Source: Achromobacter sp. HZ34
GTDB taxonomy: Bacteria; Pseudomonadota; Gammaproteobacteria; Burkholderiales; Burkholderiaceae_B
DNA length: 64,000 nucleotides
Reading direction: 5' to 3'
NCBI RefSeq assembly: GCF_002209485.1
Contig: NZ_NJIX01000003.1
Location: 310,001 to 374,000, forward strand
Shown: piece by piece, positions 38,270 to 47,684 of the stretch
Layout: every line of letters begins with the position of its first letter
Numbering within the stretch: the stretch's first letter is position 1
Notes under the pieces: model-generated
The model's input: only the letters and a program-made list of their open reading frames with translations
Told to the model about the DNA's origin: nothing
Databases searched by the model: none
Position numbers and translations under genes: made by a program

Positions 38270-39748
38270 TTATGTCCGGATCGCGAACGGGTCCCGTACT
38301 TCGGTCGAATAGTCGATCATCACGTTGCGCGTGGTCAGGTATTCGCGCAGGCCTGCTTCACCTCGTTCGCGGCCGATGCCGGACTCCTTGAAGCCGCCGA
38401 AGGGTGCGCCGGCCGCCAGGGCCCGATAGGTATTGACCCACACCGACCCCGCCAGCAGCGAACGCGACACGCGCATGGCGCGCGCCAGGTCGCGCGTCCA
38501 CAGGCCGGCGGCCAGGCCGTAGCGGCTGTCGTTGGCCAGCCTTATCGCCTCTTCCTCGGTATCGAAGGGAATGATGGCCAGCACCGGTCCGAAGATTTCT
38601 TCCTGCGCCAGATGGCTGGCGTTGTCCACGTCGGAGAAGATGGTCGGCTGGATGAAGTAACCCTCGCCCAGGCCTTCGCCCTGGGCCCGGCCACCGCCCG
38701 TGACCAGACGCGCGCCGGCTTCCTTGGCGCTGTCTATCGCCGCCAGGATGCGGCGGAATTGCGGCTCGTTGGCCACCGTGCCCATTTCCGTGGCGGGGTC
38801 CAGGGGATCGCCCATGCGTATGCGCGGTGCGCGTTCGGCCAGGCGCTTGACCACTTCGTCCAGCACCTTGCGCTGCACCAGCAGGCGCGAACCGGCGACG
38901 CAGGTCTGTCCGGTGGCACCGAAGATGCCCGCAAGGGCGCCCACCACGGCGCGATCCAGGTCCGCATCGTCGAAGATGATGTTGGGCGACTTGCCGCCCA
39001 GTTCCAGCTTGACCGGCACCAGGCGGCGCCCCGCCATGGCGGCGATCTCGCGGCCCACGCCAGGGCTGCCCGTGAAGCTGACCAGGGCCACGCCAGGGTC
39101 TTCCACCAGCGCGCGGCCCGTATCCGCGCCGCCGGTGACCACGTTGAACACGCCCGCCGGAAAGCCGGCTTCTTCCACCAGCGCCGCGAACTCCAGGGTC
39201 GAGGCCGACGCGTGCTCGGAAGGCTTGACCACCACGCAGTTGCCCGCCGCCAATGCCGGTGCCAGCTTGTTGGCCAGCAAGGCCAGCGGTGAATTCCATG
39301 CCGTGATCAAGGCAGCCACGCCATAGGGCTCCAAGGTCAGGTAGTCCATGACGTCAGGCTGGTCCACCGGCACCTGCTGGCCGAACAGCTTGTCCGCATA
39401 ACCGGCGAAGTAACGCAGTTGCCGGCCCACCCACAGCATCTGCGGCCGAGTCTCGCGCACGATCTTGCCGTTGTCGGTGCTTTCGATGCGCGACATGCGC
39501 TCGGCATCTTTCTCGATCAAGCCCGCCAGCTTCAACATCAGGGCGGCGCGCTTGATGCCGGGAGTATGGCGCCACTCGCGTTCGAACGCGCGGTTGGCGG
39601 CGGCGACCGCGGCAGCCACGTCCTGGGCGCCGGCATCGGGAATCTCGGCCCACACGGCGCCGGTATAGGGATTGGTGCTTTGCAGTACGCGGCCGCCCGT
39701 GGCGGGCACGCGTGCGCCATCTATGTAGAGGGAATACTTCTGTATCAC
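38270..39748 (-). CDS. Aldehyde dehydrogenase, GTG start
   Basis: This 492-residue NAD(P)-dependent aldehyde dehydrogenase has the catalytic Glu in LELGGKSPNIIF and catalytic Cys in GQTCVAGSRL, plus SFTGSPGVGREIA and PFGGFKESGIGRE. Length is normal for the superfamily. I start at the GTG at 39748 because CAGGAGACAGGC sits just before it. The ATG nine codons earlier would place that ribosome binding site inside the gene. It probably oxidises an aldehyde made by the beta-hydroxyacid dehydrogenase or the monooxygenase pathway. Confidence 0.92.
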   Translation of the reverse strand: MIQKYSLYIDGARVPATGGRVLQSTNPYTGAVWAEIPDAGAQDVAAAVAAANRAFEREWRHTPGIKRAALMLKLAGLIEKDAERMSRIESTDNGKIVRETRPQMLWVGRQLRYFAGYADKLFGQQVPVDQPDVMDYLTLEPYGVAALITAWNSPLALLANKLAPALAAGNCVVVKPSEHASASTLEFAALVEEAGFPAGVFNVVTGGADTGRALVEDPGVALVSFTGSPGVGREIAAMAGRRLVPVKLELGGKSPNIIFDDADLDRAVVGALAGIFGATGQTCVAGSRLLVQRKVLDEVVKRLAERAPRIRMGDPLDPATEMGTVANEPQFRRILAAIDSAKEAGARLVTGGGRAQGEGLGEGYFIQPTIFSDVDNASHLAQEEIFGPVLAIIPFDTEEEAIRLANDSRYGLAAGLWTRDLARAMRVSRSLLAGSVWVNTYRALAAGAPFGGFKESGIGRERGEAGLREYLTTRNVMIDYSTEVRDPFAIRT

Positions 39749-39892
39749 GCCTGTCTCCTGCCTTGCGTTTTTCATGCCGTCTTGAGCGGCAAAAGCAGTG
39801 TAGGAGTGGGGATCAGGCGCGTCTAATACCGTTTCGCACGTTCAGTTATAGGAAAAGGGCACGGCACCGCCCTGCCCTTGCGCAGCTGGATG

Positions 39893-39934
39893 CGCGGGCC
39901 CGGACACGCCACGGCGTACGTGTCCGGGCCCGCG
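39893..39934 (-). terminator. Very strong stem-loop after ppc
   Basis: A perfect 16-bp inverted repeat (arms 39893-39908 and 39919-39934, ten-base loop) begins two bases after the ppc stop. No U-tract follows on the minus strand, so it may work with Rho or protect the mRNA end. The rest of 39749-39892 shows nothing clear. Confidence 0.6.
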
Positions 39935-39935
39935 T

Positions 39936-42794
39936 TCAGCCGCTGTTGCGCAAGGCCGCCGCGATGCCGTTGATGCTGATGTGGATGGCCGTCTGGATCC
40001 GCTCATCCGTCTCGCCCGCCCGCCAGCGCCGCAGCAACTCGACCTGGATATGATGCAAGGGGTCGATGTAAGGAAAGCGATGCCGCATCGAGCGCGCCAA
40101 ACCCGGGTTGCCGGCCAGCCGGTCGGTGCTGTCCGTGATGCGTGCCAGCGCGGCCACCGTGCGATGCCATTCCGCCCCGATCGCGTCGAAGACCGTGGCG
40201 GCCAGCGCCCGGTCCTCCACCAGCGTGCTGTACTTGCGGGCCAGGTTCATATCGCTCTTGGCCAGCACCATGTCGATATTGGCCACCAGCGTGCGAAAGA
40301 AGGGCCACTCCTGGTGCATTTCGCGCAAGAGCTTCCAGGCCGCTTCCGTGCCGTCGGGGTGCGTGGCGACATAGCGGTCCACGGCGCTGCCCAGCCCGAA
40401 CCATCCGGGCAGGGTCAGGCGGCTCTGGCCCCAGCCGAAACCCCACGGAATCGCGCGCAGGTCCTCCAGCTTGCGGCCCGGCTTGCGCGAAGCCGGCCGC
40501 GATCCGATATTGAGTTCAGCGATTTCGCGCACCGGCGTCGCTTCATAGAAATACGACGCGAAGTCGGGGATGCCGTAGACCACATTGCGATAGGCGGCCA
40601 TGCCCGCGTCGGACAGGGCCTGGGCGGCGGCCAGGTATTCCTCCCGCACCGGATGGGCATCCGGCAGCAGGGTGGCTTCCAGCGTGGCGGCCACCAGCGT
40701 TTCCAGGTTGCGCCGCGCGATCTCCGGGTTGGCGTATTTGGAAGCGATCACCTCGCCCTGCTCGGTCAGGCGGATCTGCGCGTTCACCGTGCCGGGCGGC
40801 TGCGCCAGGATGGCCTCGTAGCTGGGGCCGCCGCCACGTCCCACCGCGCCGCCGCGCCCGTGGAACATGCGCAGGCGCAGCGGCGTGCCGTGTTGCGCCG
40901 ACAGATCGGCAAACAACCGCGCCAACGCCACTTCCGCCACGTACAGTTCCCAATGGCTGGTGATGATGCCGCCATCCTTGTTGCTGTCGGAGTAGCCCAG
41001 CATGACGTCCTGCTCGGCGCCCGAACGCAGCACCATGGCCGCGATGCCCGGCAGCGCGTAGTACTCGCGCATGATGTCCGGCGCGCGCCGCAAGTCGCCG
41101 ATGGTTTCGAACAGCGGCACGACGATGACCGGCGTGCGTGCCTGCGCGGGCCACTCGCCCGTCAGGATGCGCGCTTCTTTCAGCAGCACCAGCACTTCCA
41201 GCAGATCGCTCACGTCCTCGGTATGGCTGATGATGTAGTGCCGCAGCGCGTTCGCACCGTGTGTCTCGACCACGTCCCGCGCGGCGGCGTAGATGTCCAG
41301 CTCGCCGCGGGTAAGGTCGCCATACGCATGGCCAGGAATGGTCAAGGGACGCGGATCGGCCAGCGTGCGCAGCAACAGGTCGCGGCGTCCCGTCTCGTCC
41401 AGCGCTTCATAGTGTTCGGCCAGTCCCGCCGTGCGCAGCAGCTCGGCGATCACGGCCTCGTGCCGGTCCGAGCTCTGGCGCATGTCCAGCGTGGCCAGGT
41501 GAAAGCCGAACACCTCGGCCTGGCGTATCAGCGTGCGCAAGCGCCCGGCCGCCAAGGCCGCGCCATGGTTCTCCTGCAACGAGGCCTGCACGACGCGCAG
41601 ATCCTGCAGGAACTCGCCCACCGTCGCATAAGCCGGACGCGTCACGCTTTCATGCGGGTAGATGTTCTCGTTGGCCGACAGGGCCCGCAGGCGCGCCGCC
41701 AGCCGGGCATAGACGACCGTCAAGGCGCGCCGATACGGTTCGTCGGCGCGCCGTTCACTGTCGTCATCGGAAGACTGCGCCAGGTCTTGCAGCGCCGCGC
41801 TGACCGCCACCCGCCGCTCCGACAGCGACAGCTCCGCGCCCAGCGCGTGCACCTGCGCCAGATAATGGCGCAAGGCCACGCGCGACTGGCGCTGCAGGGC
41901 GTAACGCAGCGACGCGGCGGACACATTGGGGTTGCCGTCGCGGTCGCCGCCTATCCACTGGCCCATCCTGAAGAACACCGGCAGGCGAGCCACGTCCAGG
42001 CGATCTTCCAGGCCTTCATATAAAGCCGGCACCTCGGCCAGGAAGGTCGATTCGTAATAGCTCAAGGCATTGTCGATCTCGTCCTGCACGGTCAGCTTGG
42101 CACTGCGCACCATGCGCGTCTGCCATAGCTGGGTGACGCGCGCGCGGATGGCCGCCTCGGTCTGGCGCCGATAGCCCGGCAGGCGCGCATCGGCTTCGCC
42201 GCGGGCCGGGTCGGCACGCAGTTGCTCCCAACGGCCCAGCTGGTCGGCAATGGCTTTTTCGGCGTCCAGGATGCTTTTGCGCTGGACCTCGGTGGGGTGT
42301 GCGGTCAAGACCGGCGAAATATAGGCCCGCTCCAGGGTGGCGACGATGTCGGCCTGGCCGACACCGGCGGCCGCCAGGCGATCCAGCGCCCCGGCGACAC
42401 TGCCGCGCGACTGTTCGCCACGCCGCTCGTGCGCTTCGCGGCGGCGCAGGAAATGGAGGTCCTCGGCCAGATTGGCCAGGTGGCTGAAATAGGTGAACGC
42501 GCGCACCACCGTCACGGCCTGCTCGCCCGAGAGCCCGTGCAGCAGGTCTTCCAGCTGGCCCTCGTCCGGGTCGCTCGGGTCTGGCAAGCCCGATGGGTCG
42601 GTTGGGTCCGTCGGGTCGGCCAGGCCGGGCCTGGACCGCCGGTCCGCCACGGCCAAGCGGCGGATGTGTTCGATCAGGGCATAGGCCTCCTCGCCCTCCT
42701 GCTCGCGTATCACCTCGCCCAATATCTGCCCCAGCAGGCGGATATCCTCCAGCAAGGGTGTTTCCTTATCGCTCTCTGCCTGCTGCTGTCTCAT
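39936..42794 (-). CDS. ppc: Phosphoenolpyruvate carboxylase
   Basis: This 952-residue cytosolic enzyme makes oxaloacetate from phosphoenolpyruvate and bicarbonate to refill the citric acid cycle. The catalytic His is in VLTAHPTEV. The substrate loops are [23 protein letters not shown] and [16 protein letters not shown], and it ends in the conserved RNSG. A repetitive acidic insert ([19 protein letters not shown], near residues 63-81) is unusual. The ATG at 42794 is preferred; an upstream TTG at 42809 would add five residues. The region 42795-43043 before it shows no other gene. Confidence 0.97.
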   Translation of the reverse strand: MRQQQAESDKETPLLEDIRLLGQILGEVIREQEGEEAYALIEHIRRLAVADRRSRPGLADPTDPTDPSGLPDPSDPDEGQLEDLLHGLSGEQAVTVVRAFTYFSHLANLAEDLHFLRRREAHERRGEQSRGSVAGALDRLAAAGVGQADIVATLERAYISPVLTAHPTEVQRKSILDAEKAIADQLGRWEQLRADPARGEADARLPGYRRQTEAAIRARVTQLWQTRMVRSAKLTVQDEIDNALSYYESTFLAEVPALYEGLEDRLDVARLPVFFRMGQWIGGDRDGNPNVSAASLRYALQRQSRVALRHYLAQVHALGAELSLSERRVAVSAALQDLAQSSDDDSERRADEPYRRALTVVYARLAARLRALSANENIYPHESVTRPAYATVGEFLQDLRVVQASLQENHGAALAAGRLRTLIRQAEVFGFHLATLDMRQSSDRHEAVIAELLRTAGLAEHYEALDETGRRDLLLRTLADPRPLTIPGHAYGDLTRGELDIYAAARDVVETHGANALRHYIISHTEDVSDLLEVLVLLKEARILTGEWPAQARTPVIVVPLFETIGDLRRAPDIMREYYALPGIAAMVLRSGAEQDVMLGYSDSNKDGGIITSHWELYVAEVALARLFADLSAQHGTPLRLRMFHGRGGAVGRGGGPSYEAILAQPPGTVNAQIRLTEQGEVIASKYANPEIARRNLETLVAATLEATLLPDAHPVREEYLAAAQALSDAGMAAYRNVVYGIPDFASYFYEATPVREIAELNIGSRPASRKPGRKLEDLRAIPWGFGWGQSRLTLPGWFGLGSAVDRYVATHPDGTEAAWKLLREMHQEWPFFRTLVANIDMVLAKSDMNLARKYSTLVEDRALAATVFDAIGAEWHRTVAALARITDSTDRLAGNPGLARSMRHRFPYIDPLHHIQVELLRRWRAGETDERIQTAIHISINGIAAALRNSG

Positions 42795-43043
42795 GGTGGC
42801 CGGATCCAAAGCGCGGCCCCGTTGCCGGGGCGTATATGGGAAAACACACTATACGGAACCTGCGGATTTTTTTCCGGCGCACGGCAAAGCGGCCGCCGCC
42901 AGGCGCGCGGCGCGCGGCGGTTCGCGGTGCTACCGCTCGGGCACCTGCGAATAGTGGCCTGGATAAATTCACATCAAGTGGCCTATTCGCTCAAGCCACA
43001 ATGCCCCTAGAATGGCTGGGTTCCCTCCGCTCCCCTATCGCAT

Positions 43044-43769
43044 ATGACCATGGCCACTCGCACCAACGAATACGGACAACCCATAGGCGCCGCGCTGCCG
43101 GACTGGACGGCACGCGCCGAACCTGCCGGTGTCACCCTGCAGGGCCGCTATTGCCGGCTGGAACCGCTGGACGCGCAGCGCCATGCCGAGGACCTGCATG
43201 CCGCGTATCAAGCCGCCCCCGACGGCCGCGACTGGACGTATCTGTCGCTGGAGCGGCCGGCGACGCTGGAGGCGTTCAAGACGTACGCCGAAAGCGCCGC
43301 GCGCAGCAGCGATCCGCGCCATTACACCGTCATCGACCTGCGTACGCAGAAAGCCGTCGGCACCCTGTCCCTGATGCGCATCACGCCGGCCGTGGGCGTG
43401 ATCGAAGTCGGCCACGTCACCTTCTCGCCCCTGCTCAAGCGCACGCCCATCTCCACCGAGGCGCAATTCCTGCTCATGGCCTACGCGTTCGACCAGCTCG
43501 GCTATCGCCGCTACGAATGGAAGTGCGACAGCCTGAACGCCCCGTCGCGCGCGGCGGCCGCGCGCCTGGGTTTCAGTTTCGAAGGCATCTTTCGCCAGGC
43601 CATCGCCTACAAGGGCCGCACGCGCGATACAGCCTGGTTCTCCATCATCGATACGGAATGGCCTTTGTTGAAACAGTCCTTCGAACGCTGGCTGGCGCCG
43701 GAAAATCACGACGCCCAGGGGCAGCAGAAGCAATCGCTGGCCGCGATCCGCGCGCAACTCGCCGGCTGA
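43044..43769 (+). CDS. GNAT family N-acetyltransferase (RimL-like)
   Basis: This 241-residue acetyltransferase has the RimL-like layout. It starts with a substrate region (GRYCRLEPLDAQRHAEDLHAAYQ), then IEVGHVTFSPLLKRTPISTEAQ for acetyl-CoA, and ends with YEWKCDSLNAPSRAAAARLGFSFEGIFRQ. It transfers an acetyl group from acetyl-CoA to an amine; the acceptor is unknown. A second ATG two codons on is equally possible. It is a single-gene unit upstream of the stress-regulon region. Confidence 0.9.
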   Translation: MTMATRTNEYGQPIGAALPDWTARAEPAGVTLQGRYCRLEPLDAQRHAEDLHAAYQAAPDGRDWTYLSLERPATLEAFKTYAESAARSSDPRHYTVIDLRTQKAVGTLSLMRITPAVGVIEVGHVTFSPLLKRTPISTEAQFLLMAYAFDQLGYRRYEWKCDSLNAPSRAAAARLGFSFEGIFRQAIAYKGRTRDTAWFSIIDTEWPLLKQSFERWLAPENHDAQGQQKQSLAAIRAQLAG

Positions 43770-43813
43770 GGGGGCCGCGCAACGGGCTGCACATACGAGG
43801 TGCAGCTATCTAA

Positions 43814-43857
43814 AAAGGGATTAATCCCTTTACGTCGCAAAACTCCGCGAGTAAGCT
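43814..43857 (+). promoter_or_regulatory. Perfect palindrome and -10 box upstream of the histidine kinase
   Basis: AAAGGGATTAATCCCTTT (43814-43831) is a perfect 18-base palindrome. Twenty bases later TAAGCT (43852-43857) could be the -10 box. That would put the palindrome centre at about -41.5, the classic place for an activator. As a terminator of the upstream gene it would be poor because it has no loop. Binding protein unknown. Confidence 0.5.
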
Positions 43858-43951
43858 GATTTACAACTCCTCCGTGACCGGGGTGCGGCGAGTTGAACAT
43901 CAGCGCCCACAGCGCGGTTGGCCGACTACCAGAGAAAGAGGAGACGGCACG

Positions 43952-45178
43952 ATGCTCCCCGCCGACAATGCCGTAGCCAGGAGTCCATCCGCCCCCCGCC
44001 ACAGCGCGCCCAAGGGCTACAAGAGGTGGCACGGGCACATGCTTGGCGCGCAGCCATTCACGGGACCCGTCCTGCAGGACGACACGCAGCTACATGCAAT
44101 CCTGGAATTGCTCCCGCACGCTGCCATCCTGATGCACAGGAGCGGTTTCATCAGGTTCGCCAATTCCGCGGCGGCGGCATTATTCGGCTATGGCAAGGAT
44201 GCCATGATCGGCACCGCCATCGACACGCTGATCCCCTCGCAGGCCGGTGGCCCGCCATCCCGCCGCCGCATGAGCCGGGTGGCGAGATTGCAGGCGCCGG
44301 CCCCGGGATGTGGCAGCGACGCGCTCGCGCGCCGCAAGGACGGCTCCGAGTTTCCCGCCAGCGTCACGGCGAAGCGCTTGCAGTCCGATGGCGCCGCCGA
44401 GACACTGATCACCATCGCGGACCGGACCGAACACGCCGAGCTGAAGGACAATCGAAGCGCCATTGCGCATCTGACGCGCGTCTCTACGCTGGGGCAACTC
44501 GCCGGGTCCCTGGCGCACGAACTGAACCAGCCGCTTACCGCCATCCTCAGCAACACGCAGGCCGCCCAGCGCCTGCTCGCCACCGCGCCCCTGGACATAG
44601 CGGAATTGCGGGAAATACTGATAGACCTGGTCAAGGACAACCACCGCGCCAGTGAGGTGCTGCGCAAGGTCCGCCTGCTCGTCAAGCAAGGAGAACCCGA
44701 GCGCGCGCCTCTCCGTCTTGCGGGTGTGATCGAGGATGTCGCCGCCCTGTTGCACAGCGACGCGATCTTCCGTGGCGTACGCCTGTCCCTGCACATCGCC
44801 GCCGATCTGCCCCCGGTCGCGGGTGACAAGATACAGCTGCAGCAGGTCGTACTGAACCTCGTCCTGAATGCATTCGATGCCGTGGCGACCCGTTCCGCGC
44901 CAGACCGCGCGGTAGCCATCGAAGCGACGCTGGACGGCGCCAGCATGATCCGCGTCGCGGTACGCGACCGCGGCTGCGGCTTCGCGGGAGACGCCCTCGA
45001 CAGCCTTTTCAAGCCCTATTTCACTTCCAAGCGCGAAGGCCTGGGACTGGGTCTTTGCATCAGCCGCTCTATCGTGGAAATGCATGGGGGGCGCATATGG
45101 GCAGAACGCAACCAGGAGCGGGGCGCGGCGATCCTCTTCACCGTACCCGCCATGACGAACCCACGCTGCGCGGCGTGA
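43952..45178 (+). CDS. Soluble PAS-domain histidine kinase
   Basis: This 408-residue kinase has no membrane segment. A PAS domain spans about residues 45-160 (ILELLPHAAILMHRSGFIRF). The phosphoacceptor is His189 in SLAHELNQPL. The ATPase domain follows with VVLNLVLNAFDA, RDRGCGFAGD, and YFTSKREGLGLGLCISRSIV. This is the FixL/TodS-like (HPK4) layout for cytosolic signals such as redox, oxygen or a small ligand; haem ligands cannot be judged. The start at 43952 follows GAGGAGACGG; the frame extends further left. It overlaps the regulator gene by four bases and should phosphorylate it. Confidence 0.9.
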   Translation: MLPADNAVARSPSAPRHSAPKGYKRWHGHMLGAQPFTGPVLQDDTQLHAILELLPHAAILMHRSGFIRFANSAAAALFGYGKDAMIGTAIDTLIPSQAGGPPSRRRMSRVARLQAPAPGCGSDALARRKDGSEFPASVTAKRLQSDGAAETLITIADRTEHAELKDNRSAIAHLTRVSTLGQLAGSLAHELNQPLTAILSNTQAAQRLLATAPLDIAELREILIDLVKDNHRASEVLRKVRLLVKQGEPERAPLRLAGVIEDVAALLHSDAIFRGVRLSLHIAADLPPVAGDKIQLQQVVLNLVLNAFDAVATRSAPDRAVAIEATLDGASMIRVAVRDRGCGFAGDALDSLFKPYFTSKREGLGLGLCISRSIVEMHGGRIWAERNQERGAAILFTVPAMTNPRCAA

Positions 45179-45831
45179 CGACCAGCGCAACCGTGTCCGC
45201 GCCTGCCATTTTCCTGGTGGACGACGACGCCATGGTCCGTCACGCCCTGGCGCGGCTGCTACGCACCGCAGGCTACCGCGTGGCCGCCTTTTCGTCGGCG
45301 GCCGAATTCCTCGAATTCCCCCTGGATGCAGCATTTCCTGCCTGCCTGGTCCTGGATGTACGCATGCCGGACCTCGGCGGCCTGGACCTGCAACGCGAAC
45401 TCAACGCGACCAGCGCCTCGCTGCCCATCATCTTCATTACAGGGCACGACGACACGGCAACGACAGTCAGGGCGATGAAGGCGGGCGCGGCGGACTTCCT
45501 GGCGAAGCCCGTCGAAGACACCGACCTGCTGTTGGCAGTGGAGAAAGCGCTGCACAATGCCAGGCAGGCGCTTGCGCGCCGTGCCGAACTCGCCGAATTC
45601 AGGCAGCGCCTGGACCGCCTGACCCCGCGCGAACGCGAAGTGCTGGCGCTGCTGCTCAATGGCCTCCTGAACAAACAGGTCGCCGGCGAGCTGGGTATCA
45701 GCGAAAAAACCATCAAGGTCCATCGGGCCAGGGTCATGGAGAAGATGGCGGCGCACTCACTGGTCGAGCTGGCGCGGGCCACCGATAAAGCCGGCATCGC
45801 GCTGCTTCCCGCGCAGGCGCCGAAGCCATAG
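45175..45831 (+). CDS. FixJ-type response regulator (receiver plus LuxR helix-turn-helix), GTG start
   Basis: This 218-residue regulator has a receiver domain with acidic pocket VDDD at 15-18, phospho-acceptor Asp61 in CLVLDVRMPD, and the Lys in FLAKPVED. A LuxR/FixJ helix-turn-helix follows (LTPREREVLALLLNG, then ISEKTIKVHRARVMEKM). The GTG overlaps the kinase stop, so the pair is co-translated. It is the only DNA-binding regulator in the 43.8-64 kb region. It is therefore the best candidate to bind the TTGGACC palindromes found there. Confidence 0.92.
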   Translation: MTTSATVSAPAIFLVDDDAMVRHALARLLRTAGYRVAAFSSAAEFLEFPLDAAFPACLVLDVRMPDLGGLDLQRELNATSASLPIIFITGHDDTATTVRAMKAGAADFLAKPVEDTDLLLAVEKALHNARQALARRAELAEFRQRLDRLTPREREVLALLLNGLLNKQVAGELGISEKTIKVHRARVMEKMAAHSLVELARATDKAGIALLPAQAPKP

Positions 45832-45837
45832 CGCGGC

Positions 45838-45881
45838 ATTGGACCAAGGTCCAATATCCGCATTCCAGCCCCTGTCATACC
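45838..45881 (+). promoter_or_regulatory. TTGGACC palindrome with -10 element, upstream of the receiver-pqiABC genes
   Basis: ATTGGACC (45838-45845), two bases AA, then GGTCCAAT (45848-45855) form an 18-base palindrome. Exactly 19 bases after it comes TCATAC (45875-45880), with CATACC a usable -10 box. A start point near 45888 would put the palindrome at -41.5. The same arrangement recurs upstream of the RND pump (63115-63157). Confidence 0.75.
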
Positions 45882-45938
45882 TTTGTCCCTGCCGTCAGTT
45901 GCGCCTCACGGACGGTACCCAACAGGGAAATGTTCGCC

Positions 45939-46397
45939 ATGAACCACGCCATGCCGCTCGTCGCCGTCGTGGATGACGACGATTCGGTAAGCCGTGCCAT
46001 CCAGCGGCTATTGCGCTCCATCGGCATCGCCGCCGATACGTTCAAGACAGGGGACCTCTTCCTGCACCGGTTCGAGTCGACACCATCCTACCGCCCGGCC
46101 TGCATCGTCCTCGACATGCATATGCCCGGCCTGAACGGACTGCAGGTGCAGCAGCGCTTGTCCGGCAACGGCGTCCCCGTGGTTTTCATCACGGCGCATG
46201 ACGAGGCCGAGTTGCGCCAGCGCGCCTTGGCGGCAGGCGCCATGGCGTACTTGCGCAAGCCCTTCGACGATGAGGCCTTCCTTGAAGCGGTGAGGACGGC
46301 TGTAAGGGCGGCTGCCAGCGCCGCCGCCGTGACAGACGCCAGCACAGCCACCGAGGCAGCCACAAACAGCGCCTCCGCGGCCAACCGCAAGGCGTAG
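45939..46397 (+). CDS. Receiver-only response regulator
   Basis: This 152-residue protein is almost entirely a FixJ-like receiver: VVDDDDSVSRAIQRLLRS, Asp59 in CIVLDMHMPGL, and the conserved Lys in AYLRKPFDDEAF. It ends in an Ala/Ser/Thr-rich tail instead of a DNA-binding domain. It could act as a phosphate sink or relay for the adjacent kinase. I choose the ATG at 45939 because the CAGGGAA site is too close to the ATG at 45930. It precedes pqiA by 42 bases and probably shares its transcript. Confidence 0.85.
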   Translation: MNHAMPLVAVVDDDDSVSRAIQRLLRSIGIAADTFKTGDLFLHRFESTPSYRPACIVLDMHMPGLNGLQVQQRLSGNGVPVVFITAHDEAELRQRALAAGAMAYLRKPFDDEAFLEAVRTAVRAAASAAAVTDASTATEAATNSASAANRKA

Positions 46398-46439
46398 CGA
46401 TCGCACGACACGGAAACCGCCACGGGGAAGCGAAACACC

Positions 46440-47684
46440 ATGAGCCGTATGGGCCTTATTGCTTGCCACGACTGCGACCTGCTACAGCGCGAGACGGCGC
46501 TGCCGCCCGGCGGCACCGCGCGCTGCCGCCGCTGCGGAGCGGAACTGTATCGCAGCCGTCACGCCAGCATCGATCGAACCCTGGCCTGGGCCCTGGCGGC
46601 AACCGTATTCCTCTTCGTCGCCAACACTTTTCCAATACTCGGGCTGAAGGTCGGCGGCACGATAGTCCAGACCACCTTGTCTGGCGCGGGTGTGCTGCTG
46701 TATCGCGATGGCATGTGGCCGGTCAGCGCGCTGGTCCTCACCACCACCATCCTGATGCCCGCGCTGCAGATCCTGGCCATCCTCTACCTGCTGGTTCCCT
46801 TGAAGCTCAAGCTCGCGCCGCCGCGGCGCCACCTGGCCTATCGCGTCCTGCAGCTGGCACGGCCATGGAGCATGACGGAAGTCCTGCTCGTCGGCATCCT
46901 GGTCGCGCTGGTGAAACTGGTGCATATCGCCAGCGTGGTGCCTGCTGTCGGCCTGTGGGCCTTCGGTGCCGCGATGATTTCACTGGCGGCCATGGCCGCA
47001 TCGTTCGACCCCCGGACCGTCTGGCGGCACCAGGACATCCCGGATGCCTGGCCCGGGCCATCCGCGCCATGCGCCGCGCGCGCGGGCCTTTTCACCTGCC
47101 ATCAATGCGGACTGCTATCCGCGCCACTGGCGCACGCCCACGAAGGCGACTGTCCCCGCTGCGGGGCGCGAGTGCACTTTCGCAAGCCTGACAGCATCGC
47201 CCGCACCTGGGCCCTACTGGTGGCCGCGATGGCGCTGTACATCCCCGCCAACCTGCTGCCCATGATGTACACCAGCTCCCTGTTCGGCGCGCAGCACGAC
47301 ACCATCATGAGCGGCGTGGTCTACCTGTGGATTTCCGGCTCCTGGCCGCTGGCCATCGTCGTGTTCATCGCCAGCGTCGCGGTGCCCATGCTGAAGATCC
47401 TCGCGCTCATGTTTCTCGTGATCAGCGTACAGCTGCACGCGCGCGGCATGCTCCAGCGCAACACGCGCATCTATCGCCTGCTGGAATTCGTCGGACCCTG
47501 GTCGATGCTGGATATCTACGTCATCGCCATGCTCGTCGCGCTGGTGCAGTTCAGCGCGCTGGCCACTATCAGGGCGGGACCGGCGGCCATCGCCTTCGGC
47601 GCGGTGGTGGTGCTGACGATGCTGGCCGCGCGGGCGTTCGACCCGCGCCTGCTGTGGGATCGACCGGAGAAGCGCCATGCCTGA
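46440..47684 (+). CDS. pqiA: Intermembrane transport protein PqiA
   Basis: This 414-residue inner-membrane protein has two homologous halves. Each begins with a rubredoxin-like CxxC pair (CHDCDLL and CRRCG; CHQCGLL and CPRCG) followed by four hydrophobic helices. PqiA anchors the PqiB tunnel that moves lipids between the membranes; the family is induced by redox-cycling stress in enterobacteria. Length is as expected for full PqiA. It overlaps pqiB by eight bases. Confidence 0.94.
   Translation: MSRMGLIACHDCDLLQRETALPPGGTARCRRCGAELYRSRHASIDRTLAWALAATVFLFVANTFPILGLKVGGTIVQTTLSGAGVLLYRDGMWPVSALVLTTTILMPALQILAILYLLVPLKLKLAPPRRHLAYRVLQLARPWSMTEVLLVGILVALVKLVHIASVVPAVGLWAFGAAMISLAAMAASFDPRTVWRHQDIPDAWPGPSAPCAARAGLFTCHQCGLLSAPLAHAHEGDCPRCGARVHFRKPDSIARTWALLVAAMALYIPANLLPMMYTSSLFGAQHDTIMSGVVYLWISGSWPLAIVVFIASVAVPMLKILALMFLVISVQLHARGMLQRNTRIYRLLEFVGPWSMLDIYVIAMLVALVQFSALATIRAGPAAIAFGAVVVLTMLAARAFDPRLLWDRPEKRHA

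Noticed and set aside
43814-43831. Rho-independent terminator of the acetyltransferase gene
   Set aside because: The palindrome has no loop and no U-tract beyond its own arm; an operator is more likely.
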